DNA from: Pseudomonas sp. MTM4
GTDB taxonomy: Bacteria; Pseudomonadota; Gammaproteobacteria; Pseudomonadales; Pseudomonadaceae
Assembly: GCF_019355055.1 (NCBI RefSeq)
Contig: NZ_CP048411.1
Coordinates: 3,437,501-3,501,500 of the forward strand
DNA length: 64,000 nucleotides
Direction of reading: 5' to 3'
Of the stretch, positions 50,669-59,836 are shown in pieces. The first letter of the stretch is position 1, and each line of letters begins with the position of its first letter. The notes under the pieces are model-generated. The model was not told where the DNA came from. It saw nothing but the letters and a program-made list of their open reading frames with translations, and searched no databases. Made by a program: the position numbers and the translations under genes.

Positions 50669-50857
50669 ATGAAGACGAAATATATCGCCGTCGCCGCTGC
50701 GCTACCTGTTGCGCTGATGCTGAGCGCCTGCTCGCCGGACGAAGAGCCGTCGGCAATGGATAACACCAGCGAAAATCAACAGGAATACCAGAACACGGCC
50801 ACCGACCCGGCCGGGCCGCGCGAGATTTCGCCACCTTCGAATATGGCCAACGAATGA
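50669..50857 (+). CDS. Small lipoprotein, unknown function
   Basis: A 62-residue protein with lipobox MLSAC (Cys21) and a short polar mature part rich in Asn, Glu, Gln and Pro. The start follows TGGAGG. Both this and the preceding lipoprotein begin their mature part with a proline-aspartate-acid stretch (GPDED and SPDEE), which may reflect a shared sorting signal. No family recognised. Confidence 0.65.
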   Translation: MKTKYIAVAAALPVALMLSACSPDEEPSAMDNTSENQQEYQNTATDPAGPREISPPSNMANE

Positions 50858-50888
50858 CAGGGCTCGTACGCTGCGGCTGAGCGAGCCG

Positions 50889-52073
50889 CTACACGTACTG
50901 GGCCGCCGCGTAGCCGGATGCCCAGGCCCATTGGAAATTGAAACCGCCGAGATGGCCGGTAACATCCAGCACTTCACCCACGAAGTACAAGCCCGGTGCC
51001 TTCTGCGACTCCATGGTCTTCGACGACACTTCGCGCGTGTCGACGCCACCCAATGTCACCTCCGCGGTGCGATAGCCTTCGGTGCCGGCCGGGACCAGTT
51101 GCCAGTTGCCGAGCTTTTCCGCCACGTCTTCGAGCTCAGCCGGGCTGTACTGCTTCAGCGGCCTGGAAATGATCCAATGCTCGGTCAGCAGCCCCGCCAT
51201 CTTGCGTGTGAACAGCTCGCCGAGCAGCGTTTTCAACTCGGTATTGGGGCGTTCACGGCGCTGTTCGTCCAGCCAGTCGACGAGGTTCAGGTGCGGCAAC
51301 AGGTTGATTTCGATGACATCGCCCGGCTGCCAGTACGAGGAAATCTGCAGAATCGCCGGCCCGGAAAGTCCGCGATGGGTGAACAGGATGTTTTCCTTGA
51401 AACTCTGGCCGTTGCAGCTAACCAGGCAATCCTCGACCGAGGTGCCCGACAGGGCTTCGCACATCCCCTTGAGCTGCGGTTCGGTGATGGTGAATGGCAC
51501 CAGGCCGGCGCGAGTCGGCAGTACGCTGTGGCCGAACTGACGCGCAATCTGATAGCCGAAACCGCTGGCGCCGAGCGTCGGAATCGACAGCCCGCCCGTC
51601 GCGATCACCAACGACTGGCAGGCCAGTTCGCCGGCATCGCTTTGCAACCGATAGCCGTCCTCGTTGCGTTCGACCGACTGCACGCTCGTATTCAGGTGAA
51701 GGTCGACGCCCGCTTGTCGGCACTCCTCGAGCAACATGTCGAGGATGTCGCTGGCCTTGTTGTCGCAAAACAGCTGACCGAGTTTTTTCTCGTGATAGGG
51801 CACGCCATGACGGCTGACCATCTCGATGAAATCCCATTGGGTATAACGCGCCAGAGCGGATTTGCAGAAATGCGGATTGCCGGAGAGGAAGTTGGCCGGC
51901 TCGGTGTACATATTGGTGAAATTGCAGCGTCCGCCGCCGGACATGAGAATTTTCTTGCCGGCCTTGTTGGCATGGTCGAGCAGCAGAACGCGACGGCCGC
52001 GTGCCGCCGCCGTGAAAGCGCACATCAGTCCGGCAGCCCCCGCGCCAATTACCACCACATCCGTTTGCAACAC
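50889..52073 (-). CDS. HI0933/YhiN family FAD-dependent oxidoreductase
   Basis: A 394-residue flavoprotein. The FAD-binding GAGAAGLMCAFTAAARG is at the N-terminus, followed by the family signature KILMSGGGRCNFTN, then LVIATGGLSIPTLGASG in the middle and the C-terminal GEVLDVTGHLGGFNFQWAWASG. The family is widespread and conserved, but its reaction is not established. It is convergent with the small lipoprotein gene and divergent from the solute-binding protein gene. Length is standard. Confidence 0.9.
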   Translation of the reverse strand: MLQTDVVVIGAGAAGLMCAFTAAARGRRVLLLDHANKAGKKILMSGGGRCNFTNMYTEPANFLSGNPHFCKSALARYTQWDFIEMVSRHGVPYHEKKLGQLFCDNKASDILDMLLEECRQAGVDLHLNTSVQSVERNEDGYRLQSDAGELACQSLVIATGGLSIPTLGASGFGYQIARQFGHSVLPTRAGLVPFTITEPQLKGMCEALSGTSVEDCLVSCNGQSFKENILFTHRGLSGPAILQISSYWQPGDVIEINLLPHLNLVDWLDEQRRERPNTELKTLLGELFTRKMAGLLTEHWIISRPLKQYSPAELEDVAEKLGNWQLVPAGTEGYRTAEVTLGGVDTREVSSKTMESQKAPGLYFVGEVLDVTGHLGGFNFQWAWASGYAAAQYV

Positions 52074-52225
52074 CGCTCACCTCGACTCGAAAACGCGAGA
52101 TGGTACTCCTGCCGCCGGGCTACTGCAGCCTGGGCTTGGGGCAGCCGACGAGACGAACATGGCAATCGGTTCACCGTGTGCTTTGCTATGACTAATGGCG
52201 CTTCGCTATGAGGGGCGAGAAGTCC

Positions 52226-52984
52226 ATGAAAGGTTCAAGCCGTCTTCTATGGTTGGCATTGCTGCTGGCGAGCACGTCCCTTTCGGCCGACGTGCTGCGT
52301 CTGGCTGGCAACGCTTGGCCGCCTTATACGGATCGACGTCTGCCCGAGGATGGTTTGTCGGTCGAGCTCATCCGCACTGCGCTTGGCCGTGCGGGCTACC
52401 GGATCGAATACATCGAGGTGCCGTGGGAGCGCGCTCTGCTGGGGCTGAAGACTGGCAGCTACGACATGGTCAATGGTTGGCCGGCCCTCAACCGAGCTGA
52501 TTATGTGCGCCGCTCACAGCCTTTTTTGACCAATCGCATGCGTTGGGTGCAGCGACGCGACAGTGACATTCGCTATGACGGCCTCGCCAGTCTTGCGGTC
52601 TATCCCGTTGCGCTGAGCCGCGGCTATGGCTATAGCGAGGAGCTGGAAAACGATTCGCGCCTGAACAAGGGGTACGTCGCGAACTTCGTGCAGGCGGCGA
52701 GGATGCTGCTGGTCGGGCGCGTCGATCTGACGCTGGAAGATGAGCGCACCGCCCTGTTCCATTTCCGCCGCGAACTGAAGCAGGTAAGCGACGCCTTGTC
52801 GTTCGTGCCGGGTGAATTCAGCCTGCGCGATTTGTCGCTGGCGGTACGCAACAGCCATCCGCAGCAGGCGGCGATCCTCGCAGCGTTCAATCGCGAGATC
52901 GCGGCGATGGAAAAAGAAGGCAGCTATGCGGCGATCTTTCTCCGCCATGGGCTGCCTGCGCCCGAAGCGTTGCCTCAGCCCTGA
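52226..52984 (+). CDS. Periplasmic amino-acid-type solute-binding protein
   Basis: A 252-residue protein with a signal peptide (MKGSSRLLWLALLLASTSLS, cleavage after LSA) and a family-3 solute-binding fold. The opening VLRLAGNAWPPYTD and GLSVELIRTALGRAGYRIEYIEVPWERALLGLKTGSYDMV are typical. No transporter genes are adjacent, so it may serve as a sensor or a stand-alone binding protein, as many Pseudomonas members do. The start used has GAGAAG upstream; an ATG six codons earlier lacks a ribosome binding site. Its end overlaps the convergent YccS-type gene by ten bases. Confidence 0.85.
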   Translation: MKGSSRLLWLALLLASTSLSADVLRLAGNAWPPYTDRRLPEDGLSVELIRTALGRAGYRIEYIEVPWERALLGLKTGSYDMVNGWPALNRADYVRRSQPFLTNRMRWVQRRDSDIRYDGLASLAVYPVALSRGYGYSEELENDSRLNKGYVANFVQAARMLLVGRVDLTLEDERTALFHFRRELKQVSDALSFVPGEFSLRDLSLAVRNSHPQQAAILAAFNREIAAMEKEGSYAAIFLRHGLPAPEALPQP

Positions 52985-55161
52985 GCCGGGGGTGCCTGGC
53001 GCACCAGGTGGCTGGCCATACTGCGCAGCGGCGCGAGCTGGCGGCAGATCAGACCCAGCTGGGTCTGTAGCAACCGGTGTGCATCGTCCTGGTCCTCGGA
53101 GGCCTGTTCGAGCTGTTGCGCGAGCGCTTCTTCCTCATCGCTGTAGACCGCCACTGGCTGGTTGGTTTGCAGGGCCGTCGCCAGCTCGTCGAGGCTGCTC
53201 GCCAGTTGCTGCGCCGCACGTTCGAGCATGACGTCGCGGGCATCGTCGGGCAGGCTTTCGCGGTGTGCGCCCAGCCCTGACAGATAGTTGAGCAGCGTGT
53301 GGGAGAGAATCAGAAAGCGAAAGCCGGTCTCGGCATCCTTTCGGAAATGGCCGGGTTCCAGCAGCATGTTCGACAGCGTGGTCGATAGCGCGGCATCAGC
53401 GTTATGCGCATTGCGTCGGGCCAGCCGGTACGCCAGATCGTCGCGTTTGCCGCTCTCGTACTGGCGCATGATCTGACGCAGGTAATCCGCGCTGCGGCTG
53501 AGGGTATTGGCAACCATCCGATTGAGCCGGCGACCCTGCCAGTCCGGAAGAATCAGGAACACTGCCGCCGCGGCGATCAGACTACCCAGCAGGGTATCGA
53601 CCAGCCGCGGCCAGATCAGCCCGTAGCCGTCGCCAACCTGGTTGAAGCAGAACAGTACCAGCAAGGTGATCGCCGCCGTCGCCAGGGTATAGCGGCTGCT
53701 ACGTGTGGCGAAGAACACCACCCCGGCGACCACGGCGAACAGCGCCTGGATCTGCTGGCTCGGGAACAGATCGAACAGCGCCCAGCCCACCACCAGCCCG
53801 AGCATGGTGCCGGTCACGCGCTGCACCAGCTTGATCCGTGTCGCGCCGTAGTTCGGCTGGCAGACGAACACTGTCGTCAGCAGCACCCAGTAACCCTGTT
53901 CCGGGTGGATCGCGTGCAGCACCGCGTAGCCGCACACCAACGCCAGGCTCATGCGCAAGGCATGGCGAAATAACAGCGACGTAGGTGTGAGCTGCAAGCG
54001 GATGCGGGCGAGGGCGTCGCGTAGCGATTGCGGCTCGCGGTCCAGCAGGCTGCTGTCCTGTTCCCCTTCCAGGGCATCGGGATTGCTGGCACTGGCGAGT
54101 TGGCGCTGCATCGTTGACAGGTTGCTCGATAGCGCTCGCAGCGAGCGCAACAGCCCGCGCCAGGCCGGATTGCTCTGCATGCGCAAGTGTTCCAGCGACG
54201 ATTCCAGATCGCCCAGTGCCTGGGCATTGGCTTCGCTGTAGCGAAAAGGCTGGCGCAGCTGAATGGCCTTGGCCAGTTCGGCGCAGGCGATGCCCTGCAG
54301 CCGCAGCAGCCTGCCGCAGCGGAACAGCACGTCGCTGTGGAAGAAGGCCTCGGCCAGCGCCTGGTAGGGATAGTGCGAGGAGCTGACGCGCTCGTGCAGG
54401 TCTTGGGCGAGGAAATAGAGTTTGAGGTAATGGCTGATCTTGACGCCAGGACGACCGTTACCGAGGCGGTGCAGTAGGGTTTCCTTGGTGGCATTCAGCG
54501 CGCTGACCACCCGACAGTTCTGCTGCGCCAACTGCAGGCGGCGCTCCTCCACATCGAGTTGGCGCACCGGCTCGAACAGCGTGGCCTTGAGCTTGAAATA
54601 CTGACCCAGTTCCCGATACAGCCTGGCCAGGCTCTGTTGCACCGGCTGATGCGAGAACAGGGCGTTCCAGAGCACCGACAGCAGTCCGTACCAAGTCGCC
54701 CCGGCGAGCAGCAGCAAGGGTCCTCGCCAGGAGTCGAGATCAGCACCGTCGCGCTGATCAGCGGCGATCATGCTGTAAATGGACAGAATCAGCGTGGCCT
54801 GGGCAATGGTCGCGTAGCGCTCGCCCAGCGCGCCCAGCATCACCAGCACGAATGCAGCCACGGCCATGCCGCCGACGAACAGCGGCGGGTACGGGAATAG
54901 CAACTGCACCGAGGCGGCGGCGACGCTGAAACACAGCAGCGTGACCATTAAAGCCGAGAGCCGACCGAACCAGCTGTCGTCGGTCTCAGCCAGAGCGCTG
55001 GCAATCACGCCGAGAAACAGCGGGATGGCCAGCGACGGCTGCCCGAGGTGCCAGCTCAGGCCCATGCTGCCGGCCAGCGCAATCAGCACGCGCAGGCTGT
55101 AGCCGAATTTCTCCAGCGCCCAGAGGCGGCGTAGGGAATGGCTGAGCGATGGTGAGCGCAT
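52975..55161 (-). CDS. yccS: YccS-type FUSC family membrane protein
   Basis: A 728-residue inner-membrane protein of the YccS/YhfK group. Two bundles of hydrophobic helices are visible, at about residues 20-170 and 400-540, separated by a large cytoplasmic helical domain, with another soluble domain at the C-terminus. YWVLLTTVFVCQPNYGATR before the second bundle is the fusaric-acid-resistance (FUSC) signature. Related proteins export aromatic acids or other toxic compounds; the substrate here is unknown. It is monocistronic and divergent from the PhoX-family gene. Confidence 0.85.
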   Translation of the reverse strand: MRSPSLSHSLRRLWALEKFGYSLRVLIALAGSMGLSWHLGQPSLAIPLFLGVIASALAETDDSWFGRLSALMVTLLCFSVAAASVQLLFPYPPLFVGGMAVAAFVLVMLGALGERYATIAQATLILSIYSMIAADQRDGADLDSWRGPLLLLAGATWYGLLSVLWNALFSHQPVQQSLARLYRELGQYFKLKATLFEPVRQLDVEERRLQLAQQNCRVVSALNATKETLLHRLGNGRPGVKISHYLKLYFLAQDLHERVSSSHYPYQALAEAFFHSDVLFRCGRLLRLQGIACAELAKAIQLRQPFRYSEANAQALGDLESSLEHLRMQSNPAWRGLLRSLRALSSNLSTMQRQLASASNPDALEGEQDSSLLDREPQSLRDALARIRLQLTPTSLLFRHALRMSLALVCGYAVLHAIHPEQGYWVLLTTVFVCQPNYGATRIKLVQRVTGTMLGLVVGWALFDLFPSQQIQALFAVVAGVVFFATRSSRYTLATAAITLLVLFCFNQVGDGYGLIWPRLVDTLLGSLIAAAAVFLILPDWQGRRLNRMVANTLSRSADYLRQIMRQYESGKRDDLAYRLARRNAHNADAALSTTLSNMLLEPGHFRKDAETGFRFLILSHTLLNYLSGLGAHRESLPDDARDVMLERAAQQLASSLDELATALQTNQPVAVYSDEEEALAQQLEQASEDQDDAHRLLQTQLGLICRQLAPLRSMASHLVRQAPPAQG

Positions 55162-55352
55162 GGACGTTCGGACCCGACTGAGAAGCTATTTGGACGCCCG
55201 AAGCGTTCGGACGTCACGGCGACCATGGCAAAGCTTATACCGTCCGTCCGTCCCGCATCACCGGAACGCCATCGCTTGGTCATGGTTCTGCCGTATTTCG
55301 CTGGCTTTATTCATGCGGCCCCTCCACCCATTCCGATAAAAGAGGACAACGC

Positions 55353-56831
55353 ATGAACCGTGAACATGATGCCAGCCGCCGCAGCCTGCTCAAGGGTGGC
55401 GCTATCGCCGCCGTAGTCGCCACCACGCCGTTTCTCGGGACCCTGGAAGCTTTTGCCGCGCGCAATGCGCAGGGCCGCGGTGCTGGCCTGGTCCGTAGCA
55501 GCTACGGCCCGCTGCGCCCCACCAAGGATCTGAGCACGGGTCTGGAACTGCTGCAGCTACCCGATGGCTTCCAGTACAGGAGCTTTTCTTGGACCGGCGA
55601 TCTGATGGAAAACGGCCAGCCGGTGCCCGGTTCGCATGACGGCATGGGCGTTATCGACGTGCGTCGCGGGCACAACGGCCCGGAGATTGTTCTGGTGCGC
55701 AACCATGAAGCCGGCACCGGCAAGCTGATCGAGGCCGATGGAATCTACGATGGCATTTCCCTTGCCAACGGCCAGCGTCCCGCTGGAGGCACCACCAATC
55801 TGTATTTCTCCCATGGCATTGACGATGCAGTACGCACTGTGCCGAGCCTTGGCGGCACGCGCACCAACTGCGCCGGCGGCGTAACGCCGTGGGGCACTTG
55901 GCTGTCATGTGAGGAAACCACCGAGGATTACCGCAGCGTCGGTGGCCGTGCCCACGGTTATGTTTTCGAAGTCACCGCCGACCCCGCGCTGACCACCGGC
56001 CAGCCGATCGTGCAGATGGGCCGCTTCGCCCACGAGGCGGTGGCTGTGGATCCCCGCAACAGCTACGTCTACCTGACCGAAGATTCCCGCAATCGCTCCG
56101 GTTACTATCGCTACATTCCCACCGATGCCAGCCAGCAGCCCGGATCACTGGCGGCGGGCGGAATACTGCAGGCGGCGCGCGTGCGTAATCGCGCGTTGGT
56201 CGATCTGCACGCGCCGAAGCAGGGCGACAGCTACCAGCTGGAATGGGTCGAAGTGTCGAATCCCGACCTCGATCCGCAGCCCGAAGGAAGCGGCCCCTAT
56301 GCCCAGGCACGCCAGGCCGGCGGTCTGAGCATGAGCCGCGGCGAAGGCATCTGGTACAGCGAAGGCAAGCTGTTCATTGTCGACACCAGCGCCGGCACCG
56401 ACGCCCAAGGCCGCCCTGGCTATGGTCGCGGCGCGGTATGGATGCACGATCTGGTCAGTGATCGTCTGACCTGCATTTTCGCGTCCACCGATGCAGTGAT
56501 CGCCAACAACCCGGACAACATCACCGTCAGCCCGCGCGGCGGTTTGCTGCTCTGTGAAGATGGCGGTGGCGTGCAGGATGCGTTCGGCTTCGGTGAGCGG
56601 CTGCTGGGCCTGACCACGGCGGGCGAGGCTTACATCTTCGCCAAGAACAACGTGGTGTTCGATGATGTGCAAGCCGCGGCGACGGGTAAGCAGGTCTCAG
56701 GGGGCGACTACCGCAACAGGGAATTCTGCGGGGCGTGCTTCGATCCGACCGGGCGCTATTTGTTCGTCAACATCCAGACCCCGGGCATCACCTTCGCCAT
56801 CTGGGGGCCTTGGGCGCGCGGGTCGTTGTAA
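55353..56831 (+). CDS. PhoX-family (DUF839) Tat-exported protein
   Basis: A 492-residue protein with a twin-arginine signal (SRRSLLKGGAIAAVVATTPF), so it is folded and loaded with cofactor before export. The mature part is a beta-propeller of the PhoX/DUF839 type, with GMGVIDVRRGHNGPEIVLVRNHE, the GGVTPWGTWLSCEE motif that carries metal ligands, and the C-terminal FDPTGRYLFVNIQTPGIT. PhoX enzymes are calcium/iron alkaline phosphatases; activity here is probable but not shown. Only 17 bases separate its stop from that of the convergent dbpA. Confidence 0.88.
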   Translation: MNREHDASRRSLLKGGAIAAVVATTPFLGTLEAFAARNAQGRGAGLVRSSYGPLRPTKDLSTGLELLQLPDGFQYRSFSWTGDLMENGQPVPGSHDGMGVIDVRRGHNGPEIVLVRNHEAGTGKLIEADGIYDGISLANGQRPAGGTTNLYFSHGIDDAVRTVPSLGGTRTNCAGGVTPWGTWLSCEETTEDYRSVGGRAHGYVFEVTADPALTTGQPIVQMGRFAHEAVAVDPRNSYVYLTEDSRNRSGYYRYIPTDASQQPGSLAAGGILQAARVRNRALVDLHAPKQGDSYQLEWVEVSNPDLDPQPEGSGPYAQARQAGGLSMSRGEGIWYSEGKLFIVDTSAGTDAQGRPGYGRGAVWMHDLVSDRLTCIFASTDAVIANNPDNITVSPRGGLLLCEDGGGVQDAFGFGERLLGLTTAGEAYIFAKNNVVFDDVQAAATGKQVSGGDYRNREFCGACFDPTGRYLFVNIQTPGITFAIWGPWARGSL

Positions 56832-56834
56832 GAG

Positions 56835-56862
56835 AGGCAGCTTCAAGCTTAAAGCTGTCTGA
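56835..56862. repeat. Short AGCTT repeat between phoX-like gene and dbpA
   Basis: GCAGCTTCAAGCTTAAAGCTG fragment with AGCTT units in both orientations. It fills the convergent gap and enters the dbpA 3' end. Confidence 0.45.
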
Positions 56863-58228
56863 CTTTCAACGACCGCCCTTTGATCTTCCCGGCGTTGAGG
56901 CGATTCAACGCCTGTTTGGCGACGTCGCGCTCGACGGCCACGAACGCCTGGAAATCGAAGATCGCGATCTTGCCGACCTGGGTGCCGGGGATGCCCGCAT
57001 CGCCAGTCAGCGCACCCAGAATGTCGCCGGGGCGCAACTTGTCCTTGCGTCCCGCGCCGATGCAGAGCGTCACCATCGGCGGTCGCAGCGGCTCGCCGGG
57101 CTGCGCTTTCAGGTCGCTCAGCGGCTGCCAGTTGAGCGACGCTTTCTGCCGCTCTTCGATGGCGCGGGCGCGATGGGCTTCGGCGGGCGCCACCAGGCTG
57201 ATTGCGATCCCTTTTTTGCCGGCGCGTCCGGTGCGCCCGACGCGGTGAATATGTATTTCCGAATCGCGCGCCAGCTCGACGTTGATCACCATGTCCAGCG
57301 CGTCGATGTCCAGGCCGCGCGCGGCAACGTCGGTGGCCACCAGCACCGACAGGCTACGGTTGGCGAACATCGCCAGCACCTGATCGCGGTCGCGTTGTTC
57401 CAAGTCACCATTGAGCGCCATGGCGGAGATGCCCTTGGCCGTGAGCTGTTCCACCAGCTCCTGGCATTGCTGCTTGGTAAAGCAGAAGGCGACGCAGGTT
57501 TCCGGGCGGAAGCTGGCGAGCACACGCACCACTGCGTCCATTCGGTCATCCGCATCGATTTCGTAGAAGCGCTGTTCGATCTGTGAATCGTCATGCAGCG
57601 CCTCGGCCTTCACCTGCTGCGGGTCGCGCATGAAGGTGGCCGAAAGCTGCTTGATGCCTGAAGGATAGGTCGCCGAGAACAGCAGCGTCTGCCGCTTGCT
57701 TGGCGTCTGCTCGATGATCTCCGCGATGGCGTCGTAAAAGCCCATGTCGAGCATGCGATCGGCCTCGTCGAGCACCAGGGTGTTCAGGCCGTCGAGTTTC
57801 AGCGTGCCCTTTTTCAGGTGCTCCTGAATACGACCAGGGGTGCCAACGATGACGTGCGCGCCGTGCTCCAGCGAGCCGATCTGCGGGCCGATGGAGACGC
57901 CGCCGCAGAGCGTGAGGATCTTGATGTTGTCCGCCGCGCGCGCCAGCCGGCGCAGTTCCTTGGCAACCTGATCGGCCAGCTCGCGGGTCGGGCATAGCAC
58001 TAAAGCCTGACAACCGAAGTAGCGCGGATTGAGTGGTTCGAGCAGGGCGATGCCGAAGGCGGCGGTCTTGCCGCTGCCGGTCTTGGCCTGGGCAATGAGG
58101 TCCATGCCCTTGAGCATCACGGGTAGGCTCTGGGCCTGGATCGCGGTCATCTCGCTGTAACCGAGGGCCTCGAGGTTGGCCAGCATGGCTGCGGAAAGAG
58201 GCAGGGAAGAAAATGCGGTACTGGGCAC
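56849..58228 (-). CDS. dbpA: DbpA, DEAD-box RNA helicase for 50S assembly
   Basis: A 459-residue helicase. Core motifs are AQAKTGSGKT, PTRELA, DEAD, SAT and HRVGRTGR. The C-terminal 75 residues form the DbpA RNA-binding domain (TLCIGAGRKDKLRPGDILGAL through KGRSLKVRQL) that recognises hairpin 92 of 23S rRNA. This domain distinguishes it from the RhlE-type helicase also in the window. It is divergent from the retropepsin-like gene; the two 5' regions are about 180 bases apart. Confidence 0.95.
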   Translation of the reverse strand: MPSTAFSSLPLSAAMLANLEALGYSEMTAIQAQSLPVMLKGMDLIAQAKTGSGKTAAFGIALLEPLNPRYFGCQALVLCPTRELADQVAKELRRLARAADNIKILTLCGGVSIGPQIGSLEHGAHVIVGTPGRIQEHLKKGTLKLDGLNTLVLDEADRMLDMGFYDAIAEIIEQTPSKRQTLLFSATYPSGIKQLSATFMRDPQQVKAEALHDDSQIEQRFYEIDADDRMDAVVRVLASFRPETCVAFCFTKQQCQELVEQLTAKGISAMALNGDLEQRDRDQVLAMFANRSLSVLVATDVAARGLDIDALDMVINVELARDSEIHIHRVGRTGRAGKKGIAISLVAPAEAHRARAIEERQKASLNWQPLSDLKAQPGEPLRPPMVTLCIGAGRKDKLRPGDILGALTGDAGIPGTQVGKIAIFDFQAFVAVERDVAKQALNRLNAGKIKGRSLKVRQL

Positions 58229-58398
58229 GGGGAAAGTCTTCGGCGGGGATCGGCCTGCAGTCTATCAGGCCGCTGGCTCACGCGGAGATCAAGCGTGCCA
58301 CCGAGGCGGCCCGCCATCGCGGCGAAACGTTTTGTAGGACAAGCAAACGGAACCCAGCCAGCGAGTGGTCGATCGATAGCTTGTCCATGACTCGTTCC

Positions 58399-58413
58399 AG
58401 GAGGTTGTTTTTG
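58399..58413 (+). promoter_or_regulatory. Strong ribosome binding site supporting a TTG start
   Basis: AGGAGG at 58399-58404, six bases, then TTG. Perfect complement to the 16S rRNA 3' end, so TTG is preferred over the upstream ATG. Confidence 0.7.
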
Positions 58414-58920
58414 TCTCGCGTTCTTTTCCTTGCAGGTCTGTTGGCGCTTCCGGCGTTCGCGGCCGAACCCACTCTTTATGGGCGTTACGAACACATCAAG
58501 ATCGAAGAAATCGGCAAGACCCTGCCAGCCAAGATGGACACTGGGGCTATGACCGCATCGCTGTCAGCGCGTGACATCGAGCAGTTCCAGCGTGACGGTG
58601 AGGACTGGGTGCGCTTCCGTCTGGCCGTCGATGGCGCTGATGACACCATTTATGAACAGCCGCTGATTGGCATCAGTCAGATCAAAACCCGCGCCGAAGA
58701 GGGCGTTGAGGTCGATCCGGATAGCGAGCCGCCACGGGCGGAGCGGCCGGTTATCGGCATGCAGCTGTGCATCGGCGACCAGCTACGCGAGGCTGAGGTG
58801 AATCTCACCGATCGTACCCACTTCAGTTATCCGCTACTGATCGGCGCCCAAACCATCCGCGACCTGAACGCCGCGATCGATCCGGCCGATAAGTACACGG
58901 CAGGGCGACCGACCTGCTAA
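58411..58920 (+). CDS. RimK-associated zinc-protease-family protein (retropepsin-like, DUF785)
   Basis: A 169-residue exported protein. The core KMDTGAMTASL is the aspartic retropepsin-like motif of the family annotated as ATP-dependent zinc protease (RimB-like, DUF785). The second half has RPVIGMQLCIGD and SYPLLIGAQTIRDL, standard for it. A TTG start is chosen because AGGAGG lies exactly six bases upstream and the product then begins with a clean signal peptide (MSRVLFLAGLLALPAFAA). The ATG eight codons earlier overlaps that Shine-Dalgarno and lacks its own. Substrate unknown. Despite the family name no ATPase motif is present. Confidence 0.85.
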   Translation: MSRVLFLAGLLALPAFAAEPTLYGRYEHIKIEEIGKTLPAKMDTGAMTASLSARDIEQFQRDGEDWVRFRLAVDGADDTIYEQPLIGISQIKTRAEEGVEVDPDSEPPRAERPVIGMQLCIGDQLREAEVNLTDRTHFSYPLLIGAQTIRDLNAAIDPADKYTAGRPTC

Positions 58921-59566
58921 GACGCATGCACATGCATCTGATGGCGGATATGCGAAAGAACGAGCTGATGAGTAGTTGTCAGGGAACACGTTCTGAATTG
59001 CTTTTGTCCGCCTTTCTTTAAGTGCAAAGCTTAAAAAACAGAATAGCCATAACTATGCGTCGCATTGTCGGAAGGCTGGATTTTGTTTTCGATATTAAAT
59101 TGTTTATTTCATTTGATTAATGTGATTCTTAATTTAAGTGTCTGGATTTAAGGCTTGTATTGGATTTTAAATTTAACGTATTGAAGTTCATATCTGATTA
59201 TTCATGCTGCTTTGATTGGATGTAATCAAGAGCAGGAATGATTGGCGCGCTTTTATGTTCGATTAAGGTTGGTAGTTTCGAGCCGCCGGGGGTGACCGGG
59301 TGCTGTTCGCGTTGGCAAGGGGGGCTGGTTTATCCCCGGTCGTAGCGGGACATCGAGCGTCGGACTGTCACGTCGAGGATTGAACGCTATCGAGCGACAG
59401 TTTGTTCAGCTATGAAAGCCTGTACGGAATGCCGTATTCAGCGGTTTAGATGGCATTCGGTAGCGTTCGTCAGACTAAAGTCGGGGCTTTCTTTTCAGAA
59501 CCCATCCTTGCTAGATTCACGATGTGGTTCCTCTCACTCGTAATAAAAATAAGACGGAGAACGTCA
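58921..59566. other. AT-rich intergenic region before the symporter operon
   Basis: About 650 bases with no supported gene. By hand count, G+C is 25% in 59101-59160 and 28% in 59161-59220, in a chromosome otherwise near or above 60%. It precedes the DUF4212-symporter operon and probably holds its promoter. No transposase fragment, phage gene or tRNA was seen in it. Confidence 0.6.
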
Positions 59567-59830
59567 ATGGCCGACGCCGATAAAGAAAATGCTGCTGCGT
59601 ACTGGAAGGCGAACGTTCGCCTCATAACATGGAGCCTTGTGGTTTGGGCTCTCGTCTCATATGGCTTTGCTATCCTCTTGCGCCCGTTGCTGTCCGGTAT
59701 ACCGGTCGGCGGAACAGATCTGGGGTTCTGGTTCGCTCAGCAAGGTTCCATCATTACGTTCATTTTGATCATCTTTCACTACGCGTGGCGGTTGAACAAA
59801 CTGGACAAGGAATTTGGGGTCGAGGAGTAA
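59567..59830 (+). CDS. DUF4212, small subunit of sodium:solute symporter
   Basis: An 87-residue membrane protein with two hydrophobic helices (about residues 16-36 and 50-72) and a charged C-terminus. KENAAAYWKANVRLITWSLVVWALVSYGFAI and FWFAQQGSIITFILIIFHYAWRLNKLDKEFGV match the DUF4212 family, always paired with the VC_2705-type symporter. The start MADADKENAA follows GGAGAA; the longer open frame upstream is not supported. It ends six bases before the large subunit. Confidence 0.92.
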   Translation: MADADKENAAAYWKANVRLITWSLVVWALVSYGFAILLRPLLSGIPVGGTDLGFWFAQQGSIITFILIIFHYAWRLNKLDKEFGVEE

Positions 59831-59836
59831 GCCAGA

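Noticed and set aside
58921..59566. Insertion-sequence remnant or prophage edge in the AT-rich gap
   Set aside because: No transposase or integrase fragment, terminal inverted repeats, target duplication or tRNA was seen.
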